64,000 bases of DNA from Bugula neritina (taxonomy: Eukaryota > Bryozoa > Gymnolaemata > Cheilostomatida > Bugulidae): NCBI GenBank assembly GCA_964035545.1, contig OZ037765.1, forward strand, positions 22,824,495 through 22,888,494. Direction: 5' to 3'. Under the pieces are notes generated by a model. That model was not told the origin of the DNA and ran no database searches. It saw only the letters and a list, made by a program, of their open reading frames with translations. The position numbers were made by a program, and so were the translations under genes. Of the stretch, positions 34,401-45,789 are shown one piece after another (the first letter of the stretch is position 1; each line of letters begins with the position of its first letter).

Positions 34401-34438
34401 CAGTATACTACAATACTAATAGTAATACTAATACTTAA

Positions 34439-35206
34439 AGGATTGCTCTATCTTGTCTAATAAATGGCCATTTAGGTCAAACACACATAATATTGTGTTT
34501 TTCTAAGCATGCATTGACAAAAAGCATTTGACCAAAGGTAGAAAAAGTTAGTTGAAGTTGAGGGTGTAGATTGGTAACAGCCAAAACGCCGATTTTGAAA
34601 TGAGCTGGGAACTGTGACGTAACAGCGCCAGCATTCCTGCTGGTCACGTGACTATACAAATGAATAACTATAGAAATATGACTGTGAGATGTGATCTTTC
34701 AGCTCGTAATTTGTATATTTATAGAAGTGCAAATGTGAATTATCTCAATCTATAGTTTTTTGACATGTTAAATAACATGTATGTGATAACATTAGGCCAT
34801 ATTTTGCTTGTAAGCATAGAAAAAAGCATTGCAAAAACATGCATTCTTTAGGATGAATGCCTGCGATCGATCTAAACTAGGTCAAATTGTACAATATTAT
34901 GGGCGCACCAAAGCTGACCTATATAGCGCACTGTAACTGCTTGAGCGTTATTGGTTGATGTTGCGTTCAGCAACCTTGAATACTAGCGTTATAGTTAGCA
35001 CGTGCAGCATAGTTACTGGCGTTCACACGTCACGTATTAGGCTATTCTTTTTCATGGCTGAAAATTTTACCTCCCTCAAAATTGGAATTTTGAAAAGCTG
35101 TTTTCTAGGCATATATCCCTTTGCAAGGTCACAATTGTTTGCATACACAATAGATTATAGTTCATAATTATAATGTGATTGTAATAAACTAAGATAGAGC
35201 AATCCT
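34439..35206. mobile_element. 768-bp non-autonomous DNA transposon with TTAA duplications
   Basis: Perfect 16-bp terminal inverted repeats, AGGATTGCTCTATCTT, are flanked on both sides by TTAA (34435-34438 and 35207-35210), the target-site signature of piggyBac-type elements. The interior has no transposase. It includes TCACGTGA and ACGTCA motifs at about 34617-34650. It inserted into a (TAN)n tract, which continues on both sides. Confidence 0.75.
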
Positions 35207-35214
35207 TTAATCTT

Positions 35215-35470
35215 GTAGTTATACTAAGTCTAATGAGTAATGCCGACTACTATAGACATAGTAATACTAATACTAATACTAATAGTAATACTAATACTAA
35301 TACAGTAAATGTAATAGTAATACTAATAGTATTAGTATTAGTAATAGTAATACTATTACTATTACTGTATTAGTATTACTATTACTATTAGTATTAGTAT
35401 TAGTATTAGTATTAGTATTAGTATTAGTAATACTAATACTAATACTAGTAATACTAATAGTAATACAGAA
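35215..35470. repeat. (TAN)n trinucleotide-periodic array
   Basis: TA recurs every third base for long runs while the third base varies, mostly among A, C, G and T in small blocks (TAC TAA TAC, then TAT TAG TAT). The left half is rich in TAATAC and the right half in the complementary TATTAG, so the tract can fold on itself. Confidence 0.85.
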
Positions 35471-35668
35471 TTAAATATAATATTGTATATGCATTGTTGC
35501 TAAACTTGAAATAATCCAACATTATAACAAACTCACACAATTAGTTTTAAAAGACTGACTACGATATACTGATACTAACTCTTTCAATGGTCTTTTGCTC
35601 AAAAACACGCGGTGCTTGCGAACATGCCATTTTTGTTGCATAAAATGGTTCCAATGCGGCGTGAAATT

Positions 35669-35832
35669 AATTGTTCTATAAGCAGCCCCGAGTTCGGCGT
35701 GATTGAGTGCAGCAGTTTGCAGTTCCCGGGTTTGGAGTTGGATTTTATTGAAGAACAAACTCCAAACTCAAGAACTGCGAACAAACTACTGCACTCAATC
35801 ACCCCCAACTCAGAGCTGTTTATAAAACCATT
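35669..35832. mobile_element. fold-back MITE, copy A
   Basis: Two arms of about 70 bases are inverted repeats of one another. The left starts GTTCTATAAGCAGCCCCGAG; the right, reverse-complemented, starts GTTTTATAAACAGCTCTGAG. Both contain GATTGAGTGCAG. The same family recurs at 49.35 kb. No clear target duplication is seen for this copy. Confidence 0.75.
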
Positions 35833-36287
35833 TGCTTTGCGTTGGGTAGGTGGAGTTTGTGTAGATTTGAAAGCACCGCCTACTTGAATGATAACGTTGA
35901 ATCTTTCTCTCCAAATGATAACATACATTGATATTATTGAAACGACGCGACCTTGAACTGTTGGGCCTAATACTAACAGTAATAGTAACTGTTTGATACT
36001 CGAACGTTATTATTTATTTATGGTTAGTTTGAGTAGAGTTGTTGGTTTTTCACTTTAAAATTTAACATTAACCTTAGGGCCCAGGCGCAAGAATTTCACT
36101 CTGAGAGTGAGTCTGACAAGTGACAACTATCATAAAGTTAAACATTCACTTGCACTACTTCAGTACTTGCAGTTGCAGTAATTTATTGAGTAAATGTAAT
36201 TTTTTGCTCCGAATCTTTCCTTTTACTTTAACAATAACTTATTTTTTGGTTTAGTAATTTACAAAATAATTATAAATAATTGAGTAA

Positions 36288-39257
36288 ATGGCTGCTGACG
36301 ATGTTATTTATGGATTACTATTATTCTTATCCATTCCCTTTGGGTTGACTCTACGAACCATATCAACTTCTAAGTATCGAGAGATTCTATGCACCGCTTC
36401 TGGATTAGTTTTAGTAGTATTAGTTTGCAGACAGCATGCTATACATTCCTTGTTTTTGTCTACAACAAATACGATGCTTATATTGATATTTAGCAAAAAC
36501 CGGTGAGTTGAGATTAAAGTTGAAAATTTGGAAATAAAAATTAAAAGTAATGAATTTCTAAATTCACTAATGATTAGTGATTTGGGTCTTAGGTAGTACA
36601 GTAATTTGGTATAATAGTTAGATATTATATAAACGTTAGCGTGCGTGCGTGTGTGTATATTGTTTATAACAATAAGTAAATAACTGTTTATGATTGATAC
36701 TTAGGCTATACTGTAATGTTAAATTTTAAGATAAAGATGGGGTTATTTAGTCTTAATTTTACATTAGATTATAATAATAATTATAAATTATTATTGGCGT
36801 TACTATCACATTTAGTTTGATCAATAATACTAGTACTTTATTAAAGAAAATATAAATATATGAGTAAAAGTTTGACTGGCAGAGTCATATTGTTATTGTC
36901 ATATCATTTGTACTCTACCTATCATCATTATCTTTTTACTCACTATATCATATGTGCCTAATGCTATTCCCACATCTTCTACTATATATTTGCATATATA
37001 CAGTTTTATCAATTGACTATTGTAGGTATTTGCATATATACAGTTCCATCTTTTGTAGGCATTTGCATGCATACAGTTTAATCTATTGTAGGTGTTTTCA
37101 TATATATACAGTTTCATCAATTATAGGTATTTGCATATATACAATTTCATCTATTGCAGGTATTTGCATATATACAGTTTCATCCTGTGTTTCTCCTACC
37201 TAGCCTTCTTCAGGACTTGTCATCTCTTTGGAATCTCAAAGCCCTCTTCACACAGCAATGCTGTTCAGCTTATTTTAACTCTGAAAGTAAGTCAAAAGTG
37301 CTAGTCAAAATTTGTTACATTCACATAAGTTTAATACACCAACTCTATGTGTATTTCTTTCAAAGTTAGTAGGTGTTGCCACTGAAGTTGTGGAGACAAG
37401 AAAACTGAGAGACCAATCATCATGTGATCCAGAGAACAAAGCTGCTGCACTCAAATACAAATATACCCAGATTGACTACTCATGGCCGAGACTTCTCTCA
37501 TACAGTTGGTGCTACATTGGAGCACTCACTGGTCAGTATATATAATTCTAGCTGTTTTTGTTTTGTGTGATATAATTGTGACTATTTTCCACTGTAGTCT
37601 AGGCTTTCTCTTTGACAGTATGCTAGTATTAGGGTATATTTTGAGTGATACAACTCACATTTACTGTTTTTGAATGTATTGTCATCAGAAGATGAGCTCA
37701 TGATTTTTCAATCAAAATGTTGTAGTTTCGATTCCCAACTGCATAATACATGGAACATCTTATAAGCATCATTGGTGTAATATTATTAGTATGTTGCCAG
37801 GTTATTTTTAGAATTTATTTATATATTTTAGGACCATTTTACACGTGCAGAACATACCAAGATATGCTAGCAAACCAAGCAGATAATCTACCTTTATGGT
37901 CTGACTTGAAAGAGAGGTTAAAACCATTTCCTGTTTGTGCTGTTATTTTCCTTCTACTATCTTGGACAGTATCTGTTCAAGTAAGTAATGAGCCAACAAT
38001 AAAATCTTAATCTTATCACCAACATTGTTTTTGTAAGCTGAACTTTCATTCTACAAAGCTTTCTATGCTTACTAACTGTAATTTATTTGCTGAAAATAGT
38101 TTATCTTCTTTTGGGTTCAAAACTTCTCAATATTTTAAATTTTTGTAAGTACAATGCATTTATACTTTGTAGACGGCCAGGGAAGATGCTTTCTATGAAG
38201 AGACATCAGTGCTGTATCGCTGGTTCTATCTGTTTTTCTTATTCATTTGGTTCCGTGTTCGTTTCTACTGTGCATGGGTTCTAGCTGAGTGCATTGCAGT
38301 CACTGCGGGTCTTGGAGCTTATCCTGTCATATCAAAACCCAAGTCTGGAGGTGGTCCCACTGATCTCCAAGGTATGTTGTCTCAGTGAAAAATCATCTGT
38401 TTTACTGTTGAAACTTGGTTACTATGTTTAAGCATAGGTTCTGTAAAATTTATACTTGTTTTGTAAAGTTTAGCTTGCCATCTTGTTCAATGCATCTTGC
38501 TTTTCTAATATAATATTATATTGGTTGTCAATTATAAATATTTTAAAGTACTCCATATTCTCTTGTAGCAACTAATGCAATAATTCTTGCTCTACGCTAA
38601 AGCTTGGAATTGGCAAGGTTCTCTGTGAACACTGAATGATGTTAAGCATTAAAATCAGTGGTCAGTTGTAGCATAATAGCCCATGTATGCTATCTTTTTT
38701 TAGCTCTGGAGGATATTAATGTGAGCTCCAAAGAAAACAAAACAGCTTACAACTTTGAAGCTATTCGAAATATCCTTCCTTATGATTGTGAAACCTCGAC
38801 TTCCGTTCGCGAAACAATTCGGAAATGGAACATGTGTGTTCAATGGTGGCTAGTAGCTCATGTGTACAAAAATATACCTGTACAGAATAAGCTTGCTAGA
38901 GGTATGGTACTGATGGCTATTAGTTCCTTCTGGCACGGAATTCATCCAGGATATTATGCTACACTTATGTCTGCTCCATTTCTTATTTTGGCTGAAGATT
39001 TAATGGAAAAATCTGTAAGATCACGGCTTTCCAATGCTAAATTGATACGTCTATATGACATCATATCCACCATCATAACAATGCGTTGCTTTGAGTACTA
39101 TGCAGTGGGTGTATTTTTTCTACAGTATAATGAAATATGGAGATTTTGGTCATCACTGTATTTTTATGGACATTTTGCTACCATACTTTGCATTTTAGGG
39201 GCGCAAGTATTATTAAAACTAATTCCAAAACCGAAGAGTGATGATCACAGAAAATAA
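36288..39257 (+). CDS. MBOAT7: MBOAT7 (lysophosphatidylinositol acyltransferase)
   Basis: Six exons with matching phases: 36288-36502, 37178-37286, 37366-37531, 37832-37980, 38173-38371 and 38704-39257, predicting 463 residues (human about 472). It follows MBOAT7 from start to end: an N-terminal membrane segment, SNAVQLILTLK, SYSWCYIGALTGPFYTCRTY, REDAFYEE, FRVRFYCAWVLAEC, AGLGAYPV and GGGPT. The MBOAT catalytic pair is present: N322 in RKWNM and H357 in FWHGIHPGYY. The enzyme moves polyunsaturated acyl chains (arachidonoyl in vertebrates) onto lyso-PI in ER membranes. It is head-to-head with SMYD5, and its 3' end converges on HAP40. A tandem repeat sits directly before the exon 2 acceptor. 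Confidence 0.93.
36984..37186 (+). repeat. acceptor-like tandem repeat in MBOAT7 intron 1
   Basis: Six units of about 33-38 bases each carry TATTTGCATATATACAGTTT-like text followed by ATC. The last unit supplies the acceptor AG at 37176-37177 and the first bases of exon 2. Earlier units contain the same ACAG-TTT arrangement. Confidence 0.8.
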
Positions 39258-39577
39258 TTTTTTATAATCATTTTCATATTATTGTGAATAGCATCTTTAC
39301 CTAATATTTATAGTTTGATAATCTGATTATAACTACTCCGACTTTTCTGCTTTAATTTATGCCCAAAATTAATCAATTTTAATTTTTTTCTGATCTCTTC
39401 AAAGTGTTTTGTTTTTATTATCTACAAAATATTATGAATTATATTTTTTATTCAAAATCACAGATAATGATAAAATATATTATAAATGAACAACTATTAT
39501 TTGAATTTATGTACAAGATTATAAATACTACCAAAAAAGAAATAAATTTGTTTAAATGTATTTGTAGATTAGTAACA

Positions 39578-42500
39578 TCATTTCTTCAAGTATATTTCTA
39601 CTATGTTGTGTAAAAGTTCATTTTGTTCTTGGCCCAACTTAGGCATAATCTCTGTCTGTAGTGCATGCAGCTCATCAATCTCATTAGACTGACAGGACAT
39701 CTACAAAGGCAAGCTACATGTTGATTAAATGAAGCAAACAAACTACTGTCTTCTTCACCAAGTCGGTCAATAGGTAGTATACATAACGTTGGTGTAGGTG
39801 AGCTGTAATTCAGCAAGCTATAAATTACACAAAGTACACATGTAAAGACTTGTGAGCTAAACAATATCTGATTGTGTGCATAATTATCTCATTACAACCA
39901 AGGCTCTAGGAGAATTTTATAATATAAGTTCAACAGGGTGGGCTCTAGGAGAATTTTATAATATAAGTTCAACAGGGTGAATCTAAATTTTGCAACATAT
40001 GAATTTTCTTCTTAATTAGCACGTGATTAGTGAGAATGAACAAAACAGCACTTACCACTAGACTTTGCAGCAAAAGAAATAGGTCAAAACCCATCAAATC
40101 TAAAATATAGTTTTGATCTTCTGAGTTGTTATGCCATGCATATTTTTCTAGAGTTTGGGCATGCTCAGGGCGAATTCGTTGAGGAGTCGGCTAAAACAAT
40201 GAGATTGATAAACTGTTGAATCCATAGAGCATAATAATACGTAGATTAGACAAAATGCAACATTTCATAACTTTTAGAAGAGTGTATGCAAAATCTATGA
40301 GAAGCAGTTTTAATAATTAAAATGAAAAAATGAGTTGCAAGTAAAGGCTAGAACTTTAAATTGTTCGATGTATGCCAGGAAGTAGTTTTGCACAGATTAT
40401 ATATCATGAACAATTAGTTTTAAAAGATCAAATTTTTTAGAATGTTTCAAAAAATTCAGCTTTATAAAAATATAGTGTAAAATAGTTGGGTATGATGCTA
40501 AATTTAAAAAAAGAGTTAGCCTCAAACTAAAGCCATCACCTTGAACCTTTATCAAACACATACTTGCAAGATCATGAGTAACAGCACTCTTGTAACTTCA
40601 CAATGTATCAATATGTCTGTGTAGATTCCTAAAGGCTTTTCTGAATCAGCTACTCCTATAAATAACATTAACTTGCAGATCAAAATATTAAAGCTGTGGT
40701 GCTAGTGTGGTACTGCAAAAAATACAAATTCTGATGGAGTTGTCTTCTTACAAAAAATACTAGATAAAGAAGAAGGTAACTCCAACTAATTTTTATCTGA
40801 CAAGCTGGTTGATACACAGCAATATTAGTGGAGACATCTACTTCATGTGACGAAAATTCAGAGTCAAAAATATGTTTTGTTTCAAGTTTCAGCCAAAAAC
40901 ATTTGTTTTGTGAGATAAGAAACCATGTTAATGTATGCAAATCTATGAAAACTTACAGAATTGATGAAATGAAATTTAGAATGGTAAAACTGATTATAAA
41001 TAATAAAAATGAGATGAATTTACAAACCTCCTCGCTCTTGAGCCATAAACTGCATCTCTGTTAATACAGTCAATGCCCCTTCATAGTCTTTTTCATTAAT
41101 TTTACAACTTGCCACCTTTTTCATGTTTTGGAGACACTCAATTGGGTTCTGAAATTCATACAGCCAACAAGACTAACAAAACAGTATAGCAGAGATGAGT
41201 GTAAACAGCATAAAATATTGACAGTAGATTGAGTCCCTCTTCTGCTACAACACTATATATCCTAATACATTCTTGCAAAAAGTTAAGGTTTTGTAAAGAA
41301 CATGTTATGTTATCACATAAATTCATACTTGTAACAGGAACTCGGCTGCTCTCTGATAATAAATACTGGCTTCACCGGGCTTCTTGAAATCCTGAAATAA
41401 GTAACAGAAATAAAGAAGGCATGTAATAGTAAAATAAAGTTCTTAAAGTTTATGTGATTAAATGTATTGCTGTTCAAAAAGTCGTCATTTACAAGTTCTA
41501 TATAGAAGAGAGCCGTTTTACACTTCAACACCTCAGCAATGTAAAAATTTGTTTTCATACCAATACTGTATAGAACAGCGACCTATGTCAAATTCAACTT
41601 TAGGTACACAACATTATCAAGTACCATTTTTTATAATTCACGATATTTCTCTTTTTTAACCAAATATCTGTGTTAGTGAATTCACGACAAGTGTTAATGA
41701 AACCCAGTAGTCATAGTCTTCTGACTATATAAAATATGTTACAACTATTACTAAACATTATTGCTACGAGCTTGATTAATTTCAGTCAGCCTATACTGTT
41801 ATGAGTAAGTCCTTCTTGAAAGATAGAGTGAGCTATTTTTTATTAGCTTACCCTAGTCAATGACAATAGCTTAAATTTTAGTTTTTTTAGGGCTATTTTA
41901 ACATACCAGTAATACAGCTGCCAGTTCTTGGCAATTGAGGGCCGCAAGTGAAGGTTCCCCTGAATCAACAGAAACCTGTGCAAAGAGCGACAGAATATCA
42001 TTTTAGATGTGACAAAACAAAAATTTAGACTCTGATCCAATTAAATTTAAAAGCTACTTATAATAATATTTAGATATCCATTAATGGCTAACAGTGTTGC
42101 AAAATATTTCCCAATTTTTTTGCACAACTCAAATAACTTTAGCTTGAGATTGAGATTTCTTTATCACCATTAAACGTTTACTCATTAAAAGTTAGAAATT
42201 ACTAATCATGAACCATGTCACAATAACACCAGAATTTACCCACAGGTTTGCTTCTAAAAAAATGTTCAATCAAAGCAACTAATAGTGACTATAACATTGC
42301 ATACTTTGATAGCATGCTCATAGCAGTTGATGGCAGCAGACAGATTTTCCTGATAAGATGGACACAGCAAATCTGAGGTCTGTTTTTCAGCCAAGACAAA
42401 ATATCTACCAGCATCCACCAAGCATTGTATCTCACTGGGATAATTCCCTAAGCCATGTTCACACCTGCAGAAAACAGAAAACTACAGTTCAGAAAATCAC

Positions 42501-43325
42501 CAGAACCTTGAAGTTGGGTCATATTTATCCAAGCGACATACTAATGTGTTTTGAAAAAAAGCAGCCGAGATCTCAGAGTATGGCTATCTGACTACAAGGT
42601 AAACATGATGCTACAAAAACCATTACCATCAACACTTTCGAGAGTTTGTATTATGAATCAATGTCAGTGCTACTCTATTTTAGAGAATACACAACTATAT
42701 AAAAAATAGTAGTTCTCAAAATTATATGATACATTATAAATATACCTAGCTTGAGCAAGTGAGCAAAACCCAGCATATGATGAACAATCCTGTTGAATTA
42801 AATTCTTTGCAAGTGAAGCAAATTGATCTCGACCTTCTGCAACATTAGGCTTTTTTAAAAACCGTCTAGAATAACAAAAACAGCATGATTTTCACCACAT
42901 GAAAAATTAAATACAAACATTTTACAACAGGTTTAACGCTTCATGTCATGGACTTGATAGGAGATGACATGAAGCGCTGGGGCCTTAAACCAGAGGATGC
43001 AGAAGACCAGGAAAGATGGCAGACGCTGATAAAGATTGGAAGCCTGCAGACCGGTCACCCGTACAGGACTACAACCGTATAGGTGTGAAAGGTGTGAAAT
43101 TTTATAACAGAGTTGTCTCAATAGCAATATTAACAATAGCTGGTGTTGCATAGCAGATAGTTGGTGCACAGTACAGCAGCTATTTACAAGGGTTTGCAGC
43201 TGTACTGATTCAATGAGACATCTATAAAATCAATGATATTTTATAAACTGCAGAACAAAAACTTACTTTCTTATTCCAGCTGCTGTGCTTTTGTATAAAG
43301 CTATGTAGTCAGTATTTCGGTCCAT
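39578..43325 (-). CDS. F8A1: 40-kDa huntingtin-associated protein HAP40 (F8A)
   Basis: Nine minus-strand exons with agreeing phases: 43267-43325, 42746-42865, 42305-42464, 41907-41975, 41329-41391, 41028-41148, 40564-40655, 40056-40190 and 39578-39700, predicting 313 residues (human 371; the difference is a shorter N-terminus and Pro-rich loop). Diagnostic wording includes KKPNVAEGRDQF, LAALNCQELAAVL, the ILIHCEVTRVLLL helix, RPEHAQTLEKYAW and LFLLLQSLV. The protein is a TPR-like helical solenoid that clamps between the HEAT domains of huntingtin and stabilises it. The human gene is intronless; this one has eight introns. Start: first ATG before a phase-2 donor, MDRNTDYIALYK. It converges on MBOAT7 and is divergent from the kinase-like gene. 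Confidence 0.92.
39902..39979. repeat. perfect 39-bp tandem duplication
   Basis: Two identical 39-base copies beginning GGCTCTAGGAGAATTTTATA lie in the last HAP40 intron. Perfect identity implies a very recent duplication. Confidence 0.95.
42935..43090 (+). mobile_element. short LINE-like fragment with flanking hairpin
   Basis: The + strand reads GDDMKRWGLKPEDAEDQERW, which resembles the segment just after reverse transcriptase in CR1/RTE-type non-LTR elements, then stops after about 45 codons. Its left end holds a perfect 13-bp inverted repeat (CGCTTCATGTCAT and ATGACATGAAGCG). It lies in HAP40 intron 1. Confidence 0.45.
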
Positions 43326-45789
43326 TTGCAGATGTATCACAATATTCCTGTAGACTTTTTGTCAATTTTAAAGCATATACCTACAGCCTACATTAAATTC
43401 AAATTTATTACTTTTTAAAATGATAACCAGAATCATTTTATCATAACTATAATTAGCTATTTTTAGTTAATCAAATAAACAGTTTTATAGTAAATAGTAA
43501 TTATTCTTATTATTATTATTATTATTATATAAACCTAAGGCTGAGCAATTTGAACTACCCTAGAAAAAAATTAACAAACAAGGCTAAAGGAGGGTATCAA
43601 TTCCAGTTACTCAACTCATATTTTATAATTAATGTAATTAAACATTATAATGATACAAAAAGTAATACTACTCAAAAACTAGTCGAGCTTAGCCCAGATT
43701 GTCTAGGCCCTAGGGCACGTGGGCAATTGAACTCAAGTTGAGCTAAACAGATTACCTTTAAAAAAAATTACCATAAGTATAAAACTAAGTTACTATGAGT
43801 GTATTAATTAATAATAATAATCCTGTTATAAATATAAATATTTATTTATAAGTTAAAGCACCATGTCTATAGTTTAAGTTATTGTTGCTGTGCTGTGTCA
43901 GTATAGTACTATTCTATTAGTATTACTATTAGTATTAGTAATACTATTAGTCGTAGATTTGTGATAATATCTTAATTGATAATTAATTCCAACAGTAATA
44001 GTAACACTAACTGAAATTGAAAGGAAATTGTTGATAGTCATATTATTGTCCATATTTATATTGATTATTGATATACTTATAGTGATATTGAATATCATAT
44101 AATCAAACTGCTACACTTGGTCTTTTGACTTGACTAAGTCTAATACCCAAGAATAAGTACTAGTACTCGTAGTACTAGCTACTATACATAATTATAATAA
44201 AAATATTAATTTAAATTTAACATTAATAATAATTAATTAATAATAATTTAAATAATTAATATTATAATTTATTAATAATATTAAATAATAAATTTAATCA
44301 ATTAAATTAAATCATTAATTTAATGACCATAGCAATTATATTCAATGATGCAATCAGAAACACTATTATGATTACAATTAGGTTTTACATAATAATAATC
44401 CTAGGCATATTATACTTTATAGTGAACGTGATAGTGATATGATAGTCATACTCATAGTCACAGTGATAATTTGTAATTGTGTACATCAATTTACTCAAAC
44501 CGGATGCGCATCTGCTGTCGCCTGACAGAGCTATTTTACTAAAAACTAGTTTGGTGGGATAACTCTATTATTAAGGTACATTCCAACATCATGAAAAAGC
44601 GTTATTGGATCGTATCGCAGGTGTAATTATATAAATAAGACTTGGTTATAGCTTTCACGATCATAACAATATTGTTAGCTTGTAGATTGGTAAAGTACGA
44701 TTAACTGAGCATGCAAAGCCAATATAATTTTTTTCATTTTATATACTTATAGCTATAACTATTACTATAGCTATTGGCATGTTGATGTTTTAGCTTATGT
44801 TAAGTAGTAGATAATACTTATACTACTAGTACTATTACTGTATTAGTACTAGTCTACTGCTACTACTACTAGTACTAGTACTACAGCTACTACTAGTACT
44901 ACTACTAGTACTACTACTAGTACTGGTACTAGTACTACTACTAGTAGTACTGAGTAGTAGTAGTATTACTATTACTATTAGTATTTTTACAAGCTCAAGG
45001 AGATTTACACATATACTAAACTTGTGATTTAATTTTTTCAGTTTTGAATTTTGCATACCTGGTCCTCCTCACCTTGTGTATGTTAACGTTATAGCAATGC
45101 CTTGATCTATGGCATTGACTGTAGTTTTAAAGATAGACTACGAGTATAAGTATAACGTTACTAAACTATTAGTGTTACTATAAGTATAACTATAACTCAA
45201 TAAGTAGAACTGTTAGTATTACTCACTAGTTGCTGCAGTTATTATTATAAGTATAACTACACTTACAGTCTATAAGTTTATATTAATAAGGGTTAATACT
45301 TAATACTACCAGCAACAGTTATATTTATACTTATAGTTATATAGTAATACTAATTAAATTGCTGTAATTAAGTAGGTATACCTATAACTAGTCAACAATA
45401 ATTTAAATCTTAGTGCTACTGCTAGTACTAGTAGTAGTAGTTGCTGTTAGTATTAGCAGCTGTACGTACAAAAAATGCTCAATATGAATCTGATTATTAT
45501 AATCTAACACTATTACTGGTCATGACTCGGTCTATGTCAGTATCCATCTTCTTTGCAAGATCTGGAGCCATACTGGAAGTCAACTTCATTAAATTATTGG
45601 CTTGAACATTTTAATTAGACTACTTGATGCAAGGTTTTAAGTTAAAGAAACAAAATTATCTAACTAAATGTACTTGGTCATTTAGTAATTCATTTTGCAA
45701 CTCCCTGTAGTGTGCTGCTACGAAATAGCTATTTTTGTTATATATTGTACAGTTATTCACTTTATTTTAGAAAAACATTAATCCAACCA
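43326..45789. other. divergent intergenic region rich in (TAN)n-type repeats
   Basis: Between HAP40 (-) and the kinase-like gene (+). (TAN)n tracts occur at about 43905-43960, 44810-44990 and 45410-45460, with looser relatives (TATAAG, TATAAC, TGATAG) at about 44400-44480 and 45130-45390. An almost pure A/T block lies at about 44195-44325. No gene is seen. Promoters for both flanking genes must lie at its edges. A pyrimidine-AG just before 45774 suggests that the right-hand gene has a 5' UTR intron. Confidence 0.65.
44195..44325. repeat. almost pure A/T block
   Basis: About 130 bases contain only a few non-A/T bases, built from ATTAAT and TTAAAT-type self-complementary pieces. It is flanked by (TAN)n tracts. 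Confidence 0.8.

Noticed and set aside
37655-37745. tRNA gene suggested by TTTCGATTCC
   Set aside because: The B-box-like word has no matching A box or acceptor stem; chance or a worn SINE.
44835-45056. Ser/Thr-rich protein on the minus strand
   Set aside because: It is a translation of the (TAN)n array; its length reflects repeat periodicity, not coding.
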